DNA of 64,000 nt from Candidula unifasciata (Eukaryota; Mollusca; Gastropoda; Stylommatophora; Geomitridae), in assembly GCA_905116865.2 (NCBI GenBank), contig CAJHNH020008432.1:193501-257500 (forward strand). The letters run 5' to 3'. The translations under genes were made by a program, and so were the position numbers. This document shows positions 23,311-35,168 of the stretch, one piece after another. The notes under the pieces are model-generated. The model worked only from the letters and a program-made list of their open reading frames with translations. It was not told the DNA's origin and did not search any database. The stretch's first letter is position 1. Each line of letters opens with the position of its first letter.

Positions 23311-23729
23311 AATTTTTTTTTTTCCAAACTGCTGTACAAAACACTTTTATTATAACCATAAAAACAGCTAATTAGCTACACTCATTCTAGACAGTAAAAC
23401 ATGCGACTGTCTTTTTATTCCACATTTACTTGTTTACAACCATTAACACAAAAATTGAGAATACTAAAGACAGAGAGGGCGGCGAATTTGAACAAAAGAC
23501 AATTGAAATTTTGGCCTGCACCTTTTCGAAAAAAAAAAAAAAAAGCCAGGCGCGAAATGCCGATAGAAAAAAAGGGCGATGTGAGTAGCTAGCCAAGTAA
23601 GAAAAGAACATCAAGAGAAAGACGGACAGTGAATTGTGAGACTAGTGGTAGTAGTAAGTATAAGACATTTCCCTAGCCTTTTTTTTTTTTAATCTAGCAG
23701 AAAGGGTGTTAATTAGAAGCACTGTGGGT

Positions 23730-23744
23730 GCCCTGAAAAGGGCC
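23730..23744 (-). promoter_or_regulatory. Histone 3' stem-loop of the H4 fragment
   Basis: The minus strand reads GGCCCTTTTCAGGGC followed by ACCCAC, the processing hairpin of replication-dependent histone mRNAs. The outermost base pair is lost (the final C is A). It lies 29 bp past the H4 stop codon, the expected distance. Confidence 0.85.
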
Positions 23745-23762
23745 GTATTTTGGGTCTGACTA

Positions 23763-24036
<274 letters not shown>

Positions 24037-24052
24037 TTTTTTTTTTTTTTTT
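24037..24052 (-). repeat. Internal poly(A) of the LINE (T16 on plus)
   Basis: A 16-base tract that separates LINE 3' UTR from H4 sequence. Together with the terminal poly(A) at 23,313-23,323 it makes the double-tail pattern of LINE 3' transduction. Confidence 0.75.
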
Positions 24053-24418
24053 GTCACCGCAATAAGGTTCTGGTCATCGTATTTATTTATTTTTTTTCCA
24101 AATCGTGTGTGTTCAGTGTAGTGTTTGCATGTATTGCTTTGTAGGTATTTGTGTACATGTTTGATTACAAATGTTGCCGTTTGTTTGTATAATGTGTGTT
24201 TGTGCAAAAAATCTTTTTACATGCATGGCATTATAAATACAAACATACACTCTACAGTTTCTTACTGCAGTCAAGATAACTTTGTATGCATACAAATTTA
24301 ACAAAATAATCTTTACAGTTGCTTACTGTAAATTGAAGTGTGTTATACACTTAAAATGCAAATTTGACATAATCAAATATAAAATACAATGAAATAGCTC
24401 AGATTGTCATTTAATTGT

Positions 24419-27400
24419 TTATCCAAAAATATTATCAATGATGGATTTGTATTGGTGTAAAATTGTGTTACTAGTGTAGTTAGTTTTTCTATGGACTGCT
24501 TTGCATCTGCATTGCCATATTAGTACTCTATAGTTTGCTACTGCTGCTAAAAATTCATCAAATTTGTCAGTATTAGTTTTAGGGATAATATTTAGAAATA
24601 TTGCTTTGTATACATCAGTGTTTTGTTTGGTATAGGTGTCTAAAATGATCTGTAGTGTTTGGAGAGTGGCTTGTATTATTGGACATGTAAAAAAGATGTG
24701 TTCTTCTGTCTCATGCAGGTTTTGCTGACACAGCTGACATGGTACCAAAATTGCCAGTTTGTGTCTAGTTGGTGTCATGTTAAATATCAATCTATATGTC
24801 ACTTCCTTTGCTGTTGGTGAAATTTGTGGTTTGTGTAAGTTTTTGAAAATTTCAGAAAAGTCTGTTATATTATACTGCTGACTCCTTGTAATTCTGATTG
24901 ATAATGGGGGAGCTAGTTTGGTGACCAAATGTTTGTATATCTGTTTAGTAGAATTTTGTATTATACTCTCATTGCCTTTTATGCTTTGAATGCATGTTTT
25001 GTAATATGGGGGCAGACTGCCAAAGTAATGAGGACTGCTGTTATCAATCCTCTTTATATAATTTAGTCTGACTGCTATATAATACATGGCCAGAGGATAT
25101 TTCTCTGGGTAGTTAATTATTTGTGCTACATGTTTTATTCTTAATGATATTATTTTTGTTTTGGTGTCTTGTAAATCAATGCCTCCCTGTTCTTTTGACT
25201 TAATTAGTGTATTTTGTTTGATACATGGGATGGATGATCTGAAGACAAATTGTCTAATGGCAGTATTTATTTTGCTAATTACTTCTCTTGGTGGGTCTAA
25301 AACTGTGGTTATGTACAGGATTTTAGGTATGATGAACGTATTTACTATCTGACTTCTTGTGAATATTGTGGAACTGAAGTATTTGTATCTTGTTAGTTTC
25401 TTTTTGATAGACTGGGCTAACTCTGTCCAATTGTGGTCGTTAAATCTGTCAGGATGGTTTGGAAAAGTGATACCATATAGTTTAACAGTTTCCGATACTT
25501 TAAGATCTGAGGGAAAATCAGTTTTATTCTTCCACTTGCCCAGTCCCATGATGTAAGATTTATTCATATTTATCCTCGCCCCACTTCCTTTGCCAAAATC
25601 TGTAAAAGTGTCTATTATTTTTTCTTTATACTTTCATCACTGGAGGGGAAGAATGCGGTGTCATCGGCGTAGGCAATGAGTTTACAAACTTCTGCTCCAG
25701 GTATGAAAGTACCTTTAATGTTTTCGTCTTGTCTGATCTTTTCCAGCAGAGGTTCGAGGGCTAACACGTACAGTAAAGGTGATAGGGGACAGCCTTGTCT
25801 TACTGATCTTGTCAAATGAAACTCTGCTGATAAAGTATGGTTGACCAAAACTTGACTTTTGGGTTAAGTATAGAGTATTTTCACCCAGGATGCAAAATAT
25901 GGGCCAATGTTACATTCATTCAATACATTTAATAAATATGAATGAGAAATTCTGTCAAACGCTTTCTCCTGATCCATCGACAGGAGAGAGGTTTGATAGT
26001 CTTTCTGGTGGGCAAATGTGATTAAATCTCTTACAAATTGTGTATGATTACTTATGTTTCTGGTTTTAACCCCACACTGTTGATTTACGTGTATTAACTT
26101 ATCCATTACTGGGTGTAATTTTTTGGTCAGTATTTTTGTTAAAATTTTGTAGTCGATATTTAATAAAGATATTGGTCTATAGTTACTTATCAATTTCCTG
26201 TTGGCATCTCCTTTTGGTATCAAAGTGATGAATGACAAGTTACAACTTTCCGGAAGCTGTTGTTTTCTGAATGCTTCTTGATACACTTTTAACATAGTAT
26301 AGTTTAAAATTGGCATAAAGTACTTATAAAATTCTACTGTGAGTCCATCTGGACCAGGTGATTTATTTTTCTGCATGGCATCTATTGCCCATGTAATGTC
26401 ATCTAAAGTGATTTCTTCATCTACTAATTCTTTTTGTTCATCAGTGATCTTTTTGGTATATTTTAAAAACTCTTTTTGTATTTCGGAGTTGGTTTGTTCT
26501 GCTGTGAAAAGTGTTTTGTAATATTGTTCGAATGCTTGTATTATGTCCTTCTGTTGTGTTTGTGTGTTACCGTGTATGTCTATTATTTCGTGTATTTGTC
26601 TGTTCTTTTGTATATTTTGTTCTAATGTGATATCCTGATAGCTAGGGGTTTTGTGATCTGATGTGTATAATTTAGTTCTCAATAGAGCTCCTTGATATTT
26701 ATAATTTTGCAACTCATCTAGTTCTGCTTGTATCGTATGTGCATATGTTGTGTTTGGTTCCGTGTTTTTTAAAGTTTCCTTTAGTCTTTTTTCTTGATTG
26801 AGAGCTTCTTTCTGAATATGTTGTGCGTATATTTGTGTTCTAGCTTTTATTGTTTCTTTAAACATATCCCAATATTCTAGAAGGTTTTCTTCAGGTGTGT
26901 TGAAGGTGAAGGCGAGTATGTGATTTTTCATGTGTTCAACGAAATGTTTGTTTTGTAGTAATGTATTGTTGAATTTCCAATGTGGTGATTTTGTCTGTTT
27001 GTGTGCCTGCGTGTTGTCTGTGGTGATATGCGCGAATATCGCTTTGTGATCTGTGAAATTTAACGTCTCGTGTATGTGTTTTGTGTATATCGTGTGACAT
27101 GTTGTTGGCGAGTAGATTCTATCTAATCTGGAATGGTTACCTGCTATTGATCTGTTAGCATGTGTGGTTTCTGTGCTATCAGGGTATTTTTCTCTGTACG
27201 TATCTTTTAAGTTATACGTTTTCATTATTCTTTTTAAAATATCAGTTTGAAAAAGCCTAATGTCATCCTTCTTTTTAAGTTGTTTTTTATCTGTTCTAAA
27301 ACACAATTAAAATCACCTCCTAATATTAAATTTTGATCTGTTCTATTTTCTGCTATTATATTTTCCAAATTTCCGTAGTATGCAGCTTGTTTATAGTACT

Positions 27401-27746
27401 GAGGTGATGCATGGATGTTTACAAGAAGATATTTGGTTGACTCTGATTTAACTTCCATAACTGTGATGTTTTCCTTATCGTACTGTTTAGTTTTCTGGAC
27501 TGTCCATCTGTCAGATGTTTTCAGAATGGCAGTTCCAGATCCGCTCATCTGTTGACAGAGGCTGAACACTGCTTCTTTTAGCCCTAATTTAGTTATTACA
27601 AAATTTTTATTATGATTGGTATACAAATTTGTTTCTTGTAAAAATACAAAATCAGGCTTATGTTTTCTAATAATTTGTATAACATTGTTAATTTTTTTTT
27701 TCAACCCTGCGATGTTTACACTTACAACAACAATATCGTCTGCCAT
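24419..27746 (-). pseudogene. LINE ORF2 (endonuclease-reverse transcriptase), broken
   Basis: Order of parts: an APE endonuclease from 27,746 (VSVNIAGL with Asn11, FLQETN with Glu38, GGDFN with Asp145 and Asn147), continued in another frame from 27,306 (RLDRIYSP, FTDHKAI). The reverse transcriptase follows (SPGPDGLTVEFYK, LIPKGD, NYRPISLLN, LLSMDQEKAFDR), then after a stop at 25,864-25,866 RQGCPLSPLLYVL and AYADDTAFF (catalytic YADD). The C-terminal domain (24,419-25,567) has FRSSIPCIKQNTLIKSKEQGG and CQLCQQNLHETEEHIFFTC, a Cys/His cluster. Breaks are one frameshift near 27,240-27,300, one nonsense codon, and one frameshift at an A run near 25,620. RT motifs place it with Tx1/L1 elements. Few lesions suggest moderate age. 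Confidence 0.9.
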
Positions 27747-27755
27747 TTTACATAT

Positions 27756-29087
27756 TTAAAAATATAACTTGTGGGGTATGTAATGGACTTTTACAAAGAC
27801 ATTTACACTTATCTTACAGTAGTTCTGGTTGGGTTTCCGTAGCCTCCACATCTGTTTCAGCCAGGGTGTCGTCTGATTCTGTTGTGTTATCCGTTGTGAT
27901 TGAGGTGTCTGCTGAGATGGATTCCTCTTTGTCGTCGTTCTCGTTGTCTTCGCTGTCTGTGGTGTTCTCATTGTTGATGTCGAGATTCTGTTGTTCTTGA
28001 AGTTGTGTATCCTTGGTGTTTTTTCTTCTATATTGTATGTGTTCAGTTCATCCCGAAGTTGTTTGATGGTCTTTTCGATTGTGTCTGATTGGTCTTTTTG
28101 GTTGTTGTCTGTTGTGGTGTGTTCATCATTTATAGCATCTGTGTTTTCCAGTTGTGTTTTAGTTTTCTTGCTTTTAGGTCTTGCGGTTGGTGACAAGTCA
28201 TCGCCGCTGACCTCATCGCGTTGTCTCACTGAACTTCTCTTTATTTTTGTTGTGAAGCCTTCCGCATCTGTTACCAGAATGCTTTTGTTGTCTCTCTGTT
28301 TGTTTACACGCCCTTTCATTGGAGAGCTGTGTGGTGTTGGCAGCAGGGTTTTTCTGGCACTCACATTGCTCACTTTGCTGAACAGTGTAGCTGGTTGTTG
28401 AGCTTGGCTTGTAGACGGCTCTCCCCTGTCAATGAGAGGGAAGTCTTGTGTCCAGTTGGTTGGTCTAACAGAGCTTTGGGGGCATCTGTTGGACCAGTGG
28501 TCCGTGCCTCCACACTTGGTGCAGGCCATGCGTCTGCCTGGGACACGAACACATACTCGATGTTCTTCGTCTAGCACACCGGGAGAATTCCACAAGAGAT
28601 ATTGTGGTAGTTCCTTTGTCGGTCTGCAATAGACCACCCAGCTGTTGCTAATATGGATCTGATGAACCTCTGGGTTTGGGTCCCCTGTCATTTGTCTGAC
28701 AGCTTCCTGGACCCCTTCACTCTTTATCTGGCTGGGAACAAAGTCTAAGAATATCTTTTCCCGCCGCTTGTCACGATGTTCTAACATCAATCTGATCCCA
28801 TCTGCGTTTGCCTTTGTCATGCCGTGCAGTTTGTCGTATATGTTGGATCTTGCGGGTTCTTTAAGGCTAAAGAACCAAACCGCGGGGCTATCTTCATATC
28901 GATAGACTTCTTTAAGATCTTGATAATTGATCTCAAACAGACCTGTGAGGACTGGTACGAATCTGTCAAGTCTGCTAAGAGAGTTGGGATTTTTCCCACT
29001 GATTGTACATACCAGAGTGTCCGGACCGAATAGCTGGGGGACTTTATAATAGTCTCTCCCAACTTCCACTCGGAACGTTGATGCCAT
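27756..29087 (-). CDS. LINE ORF1 protein with CCHC zinc knuckle (intact frame)
   Basis: An uninterrupted frame of 443 residues starting ATG at 29,087. Residues 1-180 form a globular region with no clear match by eye (a position where Tx1/L1-type ORF1 proteins often have an RRM-like fold). Residues 189-202 are a CX2CX4HX4C knuckle (CTKCGGTDHWSNRC) followed by a long Ser/Thr/Gln-rich, basic tail with KSKKTKTQ and TTKRNPSQQ, which would bind nucleic acid. ORF1 proteins coat the LINE RNA. The stop is 9 bp before the ORF2 start, as expected for a bicistronic LINE. The frame is complete although ORF2 is dead, but nothing shows that it is expressed. The last ~40 residues may be frame-shifted. Confidence 0.85.
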   Translation of the reverse strand: MASTFRVEVGRDYYKVPQLFGPDTLVCTISGKNPNSLSRLDRFVPVLTGLFEINYQDLKEVYRYEDSPAVWFFSLKEPARSNIYDKLHGMTKANADGIRLMLEHRDKRREKIFLDFVPSQIKSEGVQEAVRQMTGDPNPEVHQIHISNSWVVYCRPTKELPQYLLWNSPGVLDEEHRVCVRVPGRRMACTKCGGTDHWSNRCPQSSVRPTNWTQDFPLIDRGEPSTSQAQQPATLFSKVSNVSARKTLLPTPHSSPMKGRVNKQRDNKSILVTDAEGFTTKIKRSSVRQRDEVSGDDLSPTARPKSKKTKTQLENTDAINDEHTTTDNNQKDQSDTIEKTIKQLRDELNTYNIEEKTPRIHNFKNNRISTSTMRTPQTAKTTRTTTKRNPSQQTPQSQRITQQNQTTPWLKQMWRLRKPNQNYCKISVNVFVKVHYIPHKLYF

Positions 29088-29489
29088 GGTGGTATGACGT
29101 TGAGGTGTTAAAAATTCTTGTTATGTACTCAAAATATTAGTCACAAAATGTTAATTGTTAGTATGAACTTGTGATCAGATATCTAACCACAATGCACAAT
29201 GTTAGAAGTTATCCACAAATGTTAAGTCAAATGTTAAATTGTCATCAAAAAAACTATGCTCCGTAGACAGTATAGCACGCCATCTTGCATGAATATGATC
29301 TACTTACGCAATGTTGAAAAATCTCCATAATCCAATAAACATGAAAAATTAACACAATGTCAAATACAATAGTCCGCCATTACTTTTCTCCAATCCGGAG
29401 CAATGAGCCTCATCTTCCCGCAAACTGCGGCATCAAGTAAGGATCCAGCTAAGCCTAGTTTCAAACCTCTGCCATTGACACATTTCTAT
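29088..29489 (-). other. LINE 5' UTR
   Basis: From the ORF1 start to the insertion border. Contains CGCCATCTTGCATG and CCGCCATTACTT, YY1-like elements in reverse, which many LINE 5' UTRs use for promoter placement. The exact 5' end is set by the duplicated TAGCAGGT at 29,490. Confidence 0.6.
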
Positions 29490-29688
29490 TAGCAGGTTAG
29501 GAGCTTGTTGAAACAAATAAATCAAAATAGAAAAAAGACTTGACATCTTTCTATAATGCATTACACAGAAGTTAAGTGCGATTTCCGCTATAAATAAGCT
29601 GATTTAGTAGTAACCAAGAGGTTACATAATATATTTCCATTAATCTATCGAGGGAAGGTTGTTGCAAGCCTGGCAAGCTGCAACACCT

Positions 29689-29895
29689 GACTGACTGACT
29701 TTCTACCCCACCAGGACATCACACAAGCGACAAACACCCGATGACACAAAGTGCCACCATGCGGATGAGGATAGCCGTGGAGAGGTCCCAGAAACCGCGT
29801 TCAGACATTTGGCCATATTTATGGCCTGCCTATATTGCGGCCCCTGGCAAAAGCCAGAGTAGGGCTTCAAATGACAAAAAATTTCGTCCTGAAAA
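29689..29895 (-). mobile_element. S1 SINE insertion, 207 bp, in unit 1 only
   Basis: Flanked by the perfect 9-bp duplication GCAACACCT (29,680-29,688 and 29,896-29,904). Unit 3 has the uninterrupted site GCAACACCTCTTAATG at 41,334. On the minus strand the SINE ends with an (AGTC)3 tail and carries GGCACTTTGTGTCATCGGG and CCTGGTGGGGT. It is the cleanest S1 copy for defining family borders. Confidence 0.85.
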
Positions 29896-29985
29896 GCAAC
29901 ACCTCTTAATGTTCTAAATATATGAAAAATTAGCGGATGTCCTAGAAACGCCATTCAAGTTTATTTTAAGCGGTACATCGCACCT

Positions 29986-30100
29986 TTACATCTCAAAAAA
30001 TCTGCATGGCGGTATCCCCGTTCAGTCTGGATTACCGACGTAATATCCTTCAGGTAGTTGGGCGGCCAGGCTGGGCATTTGGGAGACCGACCCGAAAACG
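29986..30100 (+). mobile_element. Headless relative of the U2-SINE (3' part), unit 1
   Basis: AAAAAATCTGCATGGCGG, GTCTGGATTACCGACG, TAATATCCTTC, GGCGGCCAGGCTGGGCAT and GGGAGACCGACCCG match the 3' ~110 bp of the U2-headed SINE at 34,848-35,080. The U2-like head is absent. Unit copies lie at about 36,379-36,493 and 41,424-41,530. Confidence 0.7.
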
Positions 30101-30842
30101 AAAATGCACTAAAGATTATGCCACTTTACCAGCACTTAATCATCTCAGTGACTGATTATGGATCGGGGTTACTCACTGTCTCAAAGAGTCAGCTAGTCAA
30201 ACTGGAGCGCATACAGGATAAAGCTATGCGGCTGATCCAGAGTTGTGCAAGAAACACCCCGATTGTGTGCATGCGATACATGCTTGCATTGCAGACTATT
30301 GTAGGTTAGTTGCGTATCCTTTACAGGACGTTGCAGAACCAACCCTAACAGCCCCTGGCGGTTGTGTGGTTTCTCTAGGCAAATTTACGTCTAGTAGTTT
30401 GCCATTGCTTCCTGAACGGTCGGCTTTCTTGATACCACTGTCGAAACCAAAGCAAGGCGTGTGGCTCGCAGCTGGGATCGAACCCGGCATCCCGGCATTA
30501 CGAAGCGTTCGCATCGACTTAGCCACAGAGCCGACTGTCGACTATTGTAGATAGGCTAAAAGTGCTGCAGGCTAAGTCAGAGTAGCTGCAGACAGGGAAT
30601 ACCCTCTGTATGAAGCTTTGGCTGCAGGCAAGGGTCAGAGGCCGAAAAGGGCTAAATGGTGGATGGCTCAAGCAGAAGACATAATAAGCAGCAAGACAAG
30701 TATGCATGCTGGAGAACATCGGGCGAGGAGAGGAGTGGGTCAATAGCATACTTTTGATCTTTTCTCCAGGCAATGCCGGTGTGATGGTTAATGAACAGGC
30801 AGACAGATTGGCTGAATCTACAAAACTGGGTGGTAATTGATA
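30101..30842 (+). pseudogene. LINE RT-to-RNase H fragment (unit copy)
   Basis: The plus frame reads LYQHLIISVTDYGSGL, KLERIQDKAMRLIQSC and MRYMLALQTIVG, the post-RT segment of I/Jockey-type LINEs (SVLDYGxxVY...LxxIQNKALRxxxG). A SINE splits it at 30,305-30,539. It then resumes (PLYEALAAGKGQRPKRAKWW-like reading) and ends with FSPGNAGVMVNEQADRLAES, the last RNase H motif (PGHxGxxGNExAD), with the His changed to Asn. Duplicates are at 36,494-37,235 and 41,531-42,264. Not functional. Confidence 0.8.
30305..30539 (-). mobile_element. tRNA-headed SINE S2 in LINE fragment, with 11-bp duplication
   Basis: On the minus strand the head has CTCTGTGGCTAAGTCGATG (A-box region) and GCCGGGTTCGATCCCAGC (perfect B box). 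The body has TTTCGACAGTGGTATCAAG, CCGTTCAGGAAGCAATGGC and TTTGCCTAGAGAAACC. The flanks are GACTATTGTAG on both sides (30,294-30,304 and 30,540-30,550). Duplicates at 36,698-36,932 and 41,734-41,961 share the site, so the insertion precedes the tandem duplication. Confidence 0.85.
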
Positions 30843-33597
30843 CAATACTTGTAAATTTTACCCTGATCTCCCCATTTACACACCGCTAGACACTAGCTCT
30901 GATTGGACGACCTACTGACCACGTCACATTCTGATAGGTTGGCCTCAAGCGATCTGACTTTCAAACAAGGTCACAGGGATATTCCGAACTCGCGCTCATA
31001 CCGCGTGTTGTATATTTTACCATGCCAGAGCTTTTAACACTTCTAAAACATTTAAATACTGGGTCTAACATACGATCCCCCTAGATAGTGACAAAATCTA
31101 TGTCCCAGGCCGTCTCTTTCTCGGAAATAAAAACGTAAATGTCAGACAACAACAGACTGCGACACCCATAACCTCGACCGTGGTAGATTAGTCCAACCAC
31201 CTTATCAGCGGAGTTGACCTACAACCGGTGGTGTGTAAATGGGGAGACCATCGTATAAATAACCAAAATCGATCTTATTGAGGATTTTCGGAACAAGAAC
31301 TACGCCATCATTACAGATGAGTTGCAAAGACTTCATCCCATCTAAGAAAATGCTTAAAGATTTTACATCCGAAAAGGAACACTCTGTATCTTCCGCTAAG
31401 CTATCATCAGCCCGCCCCCAAACGCATTGGTGAAAAGTTTATCAAAACTCATTAGGAACATGAATAAAGTCTGCTTGCCAAATGTTCAACAAAAATGACA
31501 ACCCTCGGTTAAAAGTGTGTGAAGTGAAGAGAACATTGTGCCGCTGAGATTCAACCCTAGACCAAGAGATTTACCCGCAGTTCAGACGAGTAACATCTCC
31601 TGTGGGTGGCGTCTCGCAGCAAGATTCTACCAATGTAATACTCTGACAACCCTCAGTGTCGTCGTCACTGCGCTGAGGTACACCACGACAGCAACAGTCC
31701 AACGACTGGCTAAGCCCAAGTGTCCGACAAAAATAGACTCACGGCACGTGAGGAATCTCAAAATCCGACCATCATAAACCGTATTGAAAGGAAAAAGTCC
31801 AGATGTCCGTATCCAGAGACCCCACTCGCCCGAGTGTTGGGACCAAACAGATAAAGATATGCCTGACGCAGAATGCTCCATTCTGTCGTGCTAGCGGCTC
31901 GTTAAAGATGTCAAACGTGCGACGAAAAAGAATGCACCTATTCGTGTGGCCACAAAAGTCCAGAAACCGCGGGCTGCTCCTAGCCTGTTTCCGGAGGGCG
32001 CAGCCCGTGTCGAGCGGGAGGCCTAATACGGTTGTGAGGTTAAGCAGGCATGTGCAGGACGTGACGATTCCTTGGGTGTGTCGGCTCTACATTAATGGAA
32101 GCCTCTTTGGATAGCGGGGAATGCCCATGATGTGCCCCTGCCTTCCCTTGAGGGCTAACCGTTCCAAAAGGGATACTCCGGGGGCAACACCTGCAGTGAA
32201 GGCGACAAAGAGGACACCACACAAATCAGGCAACATCTCGACCCACACAGAACAATGGCCACAGTCAACCTTGAAATAGATCTGACGTTTTTCCGCGAGG
32301 GAGGGAACGGTAAAAGCCAGTAAAAGAGGTTGTACACGCAAAACTCAAGTCCAGGTAAAAGCCAAAAGTCCAAGCGGGCGGGACCTTCCGCAGGCATTCA
32401 CAGCCGGTGAACGAAGAAGAAGAAGAGGGTATCTGTCTGAAAGACAAGGAACCAACAGTCTGTGTATGAGGCATCTGTAGAATTGATACGCATGTAACAT
32501 CCAGGTTCTGCAACTAGACTAGAGTCCATGAGTGGATGAACAACCAGAACATTCCACCGGAATTTACAGCCCGTGAACACTAAGATAAGAAATATATTAG
32601 CAATAGTGCAATGCAATATTGAAAACAAAACATGGAGCACTTTTGGGTTACTACACTTGTGCCATGATGTTGATCCATTGTTCAAACTTCAAACAAAACA
32701 GGAGAACACAGCATTTATTCAGTCTTTTTTTTTTTTTTTAATCTTCTTATTCACATTGACTGGCTGTAAATTCCTGAAAGTTGTGGTTGTTCGTCCACTT
32801 CAGAACTTGAGTCTTGTACCAGACTTGCACACTCGTTTTACGGATCTGACCTATTTGTGTGCAGAATCTTGGTTCCTGAAAAGATGTACTGTGACGTCAA
32901 AGGAAATCCCTAATTAGTAAACTCTTCGGACATTCTTGTTAGGGGGAGAGGGGGGGGGCAGTGGGTCTATTCATTTTGTCTTCCACAATAGGGCCCCTGA
33001 GCCCACAAAGGGATATGTTTCAGTCATCACATTAGTATTCATTCATTATAATGCATGTTTTTAGGTAAGTAAAAAAGTTGTACCCCACCAGGGCATCATA
33101 TGACCGATAAACACCCGGAGACACAAAGTGCCATCATGCGGATGAGGATCACCCGTGGAATGCATGAGTATTTTTTTTTAGATTGTTTACATGTTAATTA
33201 ATTTTTGTCTTTTCTGTTACTTATTTAGCTTACACTAATTTTCTTCTTATGAGACTACTGTATTTGTGTTAATTCTTACACAAATGTGTAAGCATAATTT
33301 AAATTTTGCTTTGTGTCATTCATCTATTAGCTTTATTTTATAAAGAAATTTTTTTTTCAAAAACAGAAGTACCTCAGAATTTGAACATAATTCATTCTAA
33401 GACGGCACTTGAATTCTAAATTGTTGGACTTCCGATGCAATTTTCCCATTGAAAAAAAAAATGGAAACTAAATTAAGCTGCAGAGGCCAACAAACTCAAA
33501 TTTTAACATTTGTTTTTTTTTTTTTGTCTTTTAAATACAGTACACTGTTAGAATAGTAACACAAGATGATCATATTTCAATGAAAAAAAATTTTAAA

Positions 33598-33811
<214 letters not shown>

Positions 33812-34844
33812 CACTATATTTACTGTACCTTGATTTTTAAAAAAAATGCTGACACATCACGTAGAAGTAAGAGCAAAGAGTGTGTCACCTTCCATGATAA
33901 TATAAGGAATTCTTTCTGGTGTTTCACATCGTAGTCTCACCACCGGTAGAGGCTTTGAAGTCACTTATATTTTGTTGAGAGAGGCATACCAAAGTACTCT
34001 GATTTTTACAAGTATTTTCAATTTTATTTTCAATGTTTGGTTAAGACACCTGTTAACCAGGGCTCTGCCAGAGTGCCACCTCTCATTGAACTTCATGGAT
34101 TTTCAACATGGCCAAAAGATCTTAGATTTCAGCAGTTCTAGATCCTTCCAACTTATCCTTCCTCCCCTAAAGGAATTTCTTCTACAATTTCTTCCTTCTG
34201 CTGTTGATGAAGATGCTGAAGTTCTTGTATTTTCAGCTGGTTCGTGCACGTTTCGTCACCTGTTAGCACGGTTGCAGTCGAGGGTCTGTGTGTCGTTCAA
34301 CCATACGAGGACCGTACAACAAGCGACCAACATCCAGTAAAAAAAAAAAATGCCACCATTCGGATGAGGATCACTCGGGTACAAATCCCAGAAACTCAGT
34401 TCAACCGTTAGGTTATATTTGGGCTCCTGTGATAGGAATGTGCTCTGTAAAGGTCTTTCTGAGTGGCCATTCAAGCGCTGGGCGTCAATCATTCAGAATG
34501 CAGTCCCTGTGAAAGCAATTAAAAAAAAGGAGAAACATCTCGCGCTCTTCAGACTAATTAATGTAGCACCGAGCCTCTGTTTCTGCTTTTTTTATTTTCA
34601 TATCTTCCTGCATTTATTACTAAGGGAAATAACCTGCTAAACTTAGAACACTTTAGTAAATGGAGTTATAGTCCTGCTTTTTAATTTAATTGTCAGGTGC
34701 ATTTTATTTTTCAGTCGAACATAAACATAAGTAACAGGTTAGGAACTTGTTGAAACAAATAAATCAAAATAGAAAAAAGACTTGACATCTTTCTATAATG
34801 CATTACACAGAAGTTAAGTGCGATTTCCGCTATAAATAAGCTGA

Positions 34845-35080
34845 TTTTTTTTTTTTTTTTTGTCCGGGTCGGTCTCCCCACATGCCCAGCCTGGCCGCCT
34901 GACCACCCGAAGGATATTACGTTGGTAATCCAGGCTGGACGGGGAAACCGCCCGGCAGATTTTTTAAGATTACATTGCCGATTGGGTTTCTCCCGTGATT
35001 TGTGGATGTGACCGATCCCGGGCTCTTTTGGCCAGACCAGTGCAGCAAAGCTACACTTTGATCTTAGCCAAAAGGCCGTC
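34845..35080 (-). mobile_element. U2-snRNA-headed SINE, complete insertion
   Basis: On the minus strand from 35,080: a head with CGGCCTTTTGGCTAAGATCA, then AAGTGTAG, matching the first conserved stretch of U2 snRNA with a single extra A. A body of about 100 bp follows (CTGGCCAAAAGAGCCCGGGA, GATCGGTCACATCC). The 3' part shared with 29,986-30,100 follows (GGATTACCAACGTAATATCC, GGCCAGGCTGGGCATG, GAGACCGACCCGGAC), and it ends in an A tail of about 14. The site in units 1 and 3 reads CTGATTTAGTAGTAACC or CAGATTTAGTAG without the element. A short duplication (ATTT) flanks it. Full length, tail and empty sites together show true retroposition. Confidence 0.85.
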
Positions 35081-35168
35081 ATTTAGTACTAACCAAGAGG
35101 TTACATAATAGATTTCCATTAATTTATCGAGGGGAGGTTGTTGCAAGCCTGGCAAGCTGCAACACCTA

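Noticed and set aside
34845..35080. Simple U2 snRNA pseudogene
   Set aside because: Only about 28 bp at the head match U2; the rest is a separate body with a 3' module found elsewhere and an A tail.
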